5,437 nt of DNA from Tissierellales bacterium (GTDB lineage: Bacteria; Bacillota; Clostridia; Tissierellales; Tissierellaceae), in assembly GCA_030146915.1 (NCBI GenBank), contig JASLAT010000028.1, positions 1-5,437 of the forward strand, in the 5' to 3' direction. Below the pieces are notes generated by a model. The model made no database searches. It was not told the origin of the DNA and saw only the letters and a program-made list of their open reading frames with translations. Positions 4,668 through 5,437 of the stretch are shown here, piece by piece. The translations under genes and the position numbers were made by a program. Position 1 is the first letter of the stretch. Every line of letters starts with the position of its first letter.

Positions 4668-5437
4668 ATGAAAAAATATACTCAATTCAATCATAAAGCT
4701 AAAATCAAAAAAATGCAACTATCTTTTAGTTTTGATTTGACTAATCATTTTCATGTGGATGACGAAGTTTTCCTGGTGCATAATATTGTTGAGGAGATGA
4801 ATTTAAGTTTTTTAAAAAGTGCCTACCAAAATATTGGTAGAAAGCCAGTTGTAGAACCAAGTAACATGTTGAAAATATTAGTTTTTGCATACATGAATAG
4901 AATATACTCATCTAGAGATATTGAAGATGCATGTAAATATGATCTTCGATTTAAATGGCTCTTAGATAGTTCAAAGTCACCTAGCTATGTAACAATTAAT
5001 AGATTTAGAAATAAAATACATCCTTTTTTAGATAAAATTTTTATTGAATTTGTAAATCTCTTAATAGATTATGGTGAAATAGATTTAAAGAGTATCTATG
5101 TAGATGGAACAAAAATTGAATCAAACGCCAATAAATACACTTTTGTTTGGAAGAAATCGATACTAAAATATCAATATAAATTAATAAAAAAAATAAATGA
5201 ACATTTCAAAATTGATAAGAAGTTAGATTCAAAAGAATGTATTAAGTTCTTAAAAAATAAGTTTAACAAAATTAGAAATACTTGTAAAAAAGAGAATTTA
5301 ATCTTTGTTTATGGTCAAGGTAGGAGAAAATCTCAATTACAAAAAGATTATGAACTTTATGAAGAATGGCTAGATAAGCTAAATACATATGAAAAACATC
5401 TTGAAATAATGGGAGAAAGAAATAGTTATTCAAGGAC
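4668..5437 (+). CDS. IS1182-family transposase, N-terminal 256 residues
   Basis: The open frame runs from ATG 4668 to the window edge (256 codons plus 2 nt) without a stop, so no damage is visible in this part. The N-terminal region (about 15-125) matches the typical IS1182 DUF772-type domain, with GRKPVVEPSNMLKILVFAYM (57-76), SSRDIEDAC (81-89) and SYVTINRFR (106-114). The DDE nuclease domain begins with IYVDGTKIESNANKY (143-157), where Asp146 is the probable first catalytic Asp. Later VYGQGRRK (214-221) and LEIMGERNSYS (245-255) are also typical of the family. The second Asp and the Glu lie beyond the edge. There is no good ribosome binding site before the ATG, consistent with low expression. 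The enzyme would move the element by cutting at its terminal repeats. Confidence 0.93.
   Translation, partial: MKKYTQFNHKAKIKKMQLSFSFDLTNHFHVDDEVFLVHNIVEEMNLSFLKSAYQNIGRKPVVEPSNMLKILVFAYMNRIYSSRDIEDACKYDLRFKWLLDSSKSPSYVTINRFRNKIHPFLDKIFIEFVNLLIDYGEIDLKSIYVDGTKIESNANKYTFVWKKSILKYQYKLIKKINEHFKIDKKLDSKECIKFLKNKFNKIRNTCKKENLIFVYGQGRRKSQLQKDYELYEEWLDKLNTYEKHLEIMGERNSYSR

Larger units (their letters stand above)
4579..5437 (+). mobile_element. IS1182-family insertion sequence, left end, cut by window edge
   Basis: The element is placed from the transposase family and from a likely left end beginning GGGGCTGTTTAAAA at 4579. GGGCT (4580-4584) is repeated inverted as AGCCC (4599-4603) just inside. 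A strong hairpin (4611-4648) and the transposase gene follow in the same direction. The right end, its terminal repeat and the target duplication are outside the window, so the exact left boundary is a judgement. The insertion lies about 24 bp after the membrane protein gene and does not break it. Confidence 0.75.

Noticed and set aside
1..5437. CRISPR array, tRNA or rRNA genes, riboswitch
   Set aside because: No regularly spaced repeats, no tRNA-like cloverleaf and no recognisable rRNA or riboswitch core were seen on either strand.

Overview
The window is AT-rich DNA with strong AGGAGG-type ribosome binding sites, short U-tailed terminators and Firmicutes-type proteins. It most likely comes from a low-GC Firmicute of the Clostridia type. 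No rRNA or other marker gene is present, so the genus cannot be named.

Left part (1-637, minus strand). A DUF421/YetF-type membrane protein gene begins at 327 and runs off the left edge. Upstream of it, on the same strand, lies a 41-residue single-helix membrane protein gene (400-525) with its own ribosome binding site and its own terminator. The T-tract of that terminator overlaps the -35 box of the DUF421 promoter. The 112-bp gap up to the next gene is a divergent promoter region.

Middle part (638-4554, plus strand). A GTG-started nitroreductase-family flavoprotein gene (638-1168) ends in a terminator that uses its last codons as the 5' arm. A 293-bp non-coding region follows, containing seven same-strand TTACA pentamers, an imperfect 46-bp-period repeat and a small hairpin. 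Next is a probable two-gene operon with a 21-nt gap. It encodes a large-subunit (HPII/KatE-like) catalase of 678 residues and a 344-residue membrane protein with three N-terminal helices, a long charged helical region and a C-terminal helix. The two genes share a 14-nt leader that includes the ribosome binding site.

Right part (4579-5437). An IS1182-family insertion sequence starts about 24 bp after the operon and is cut by the window edge. Its first 90 bp carry a near-perfect hairpin with a T-tail, which probably also ends transcription of the catalase operon. The visible transposase frame is open and has the first DDE aspartate.

The genes suggest an oxidative and redox stress region: nitroreductase, catalase, and envelope proteins of unknown role. 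The most notable point is the catalase. All other heme-pocket residues checked line up exactly with HPII, but the distal catalytic asparagine is replaced by isoleucine (Ile146) within a local GNNTP to GISFP change. This raises the question of whether the protein is a normal catalase.
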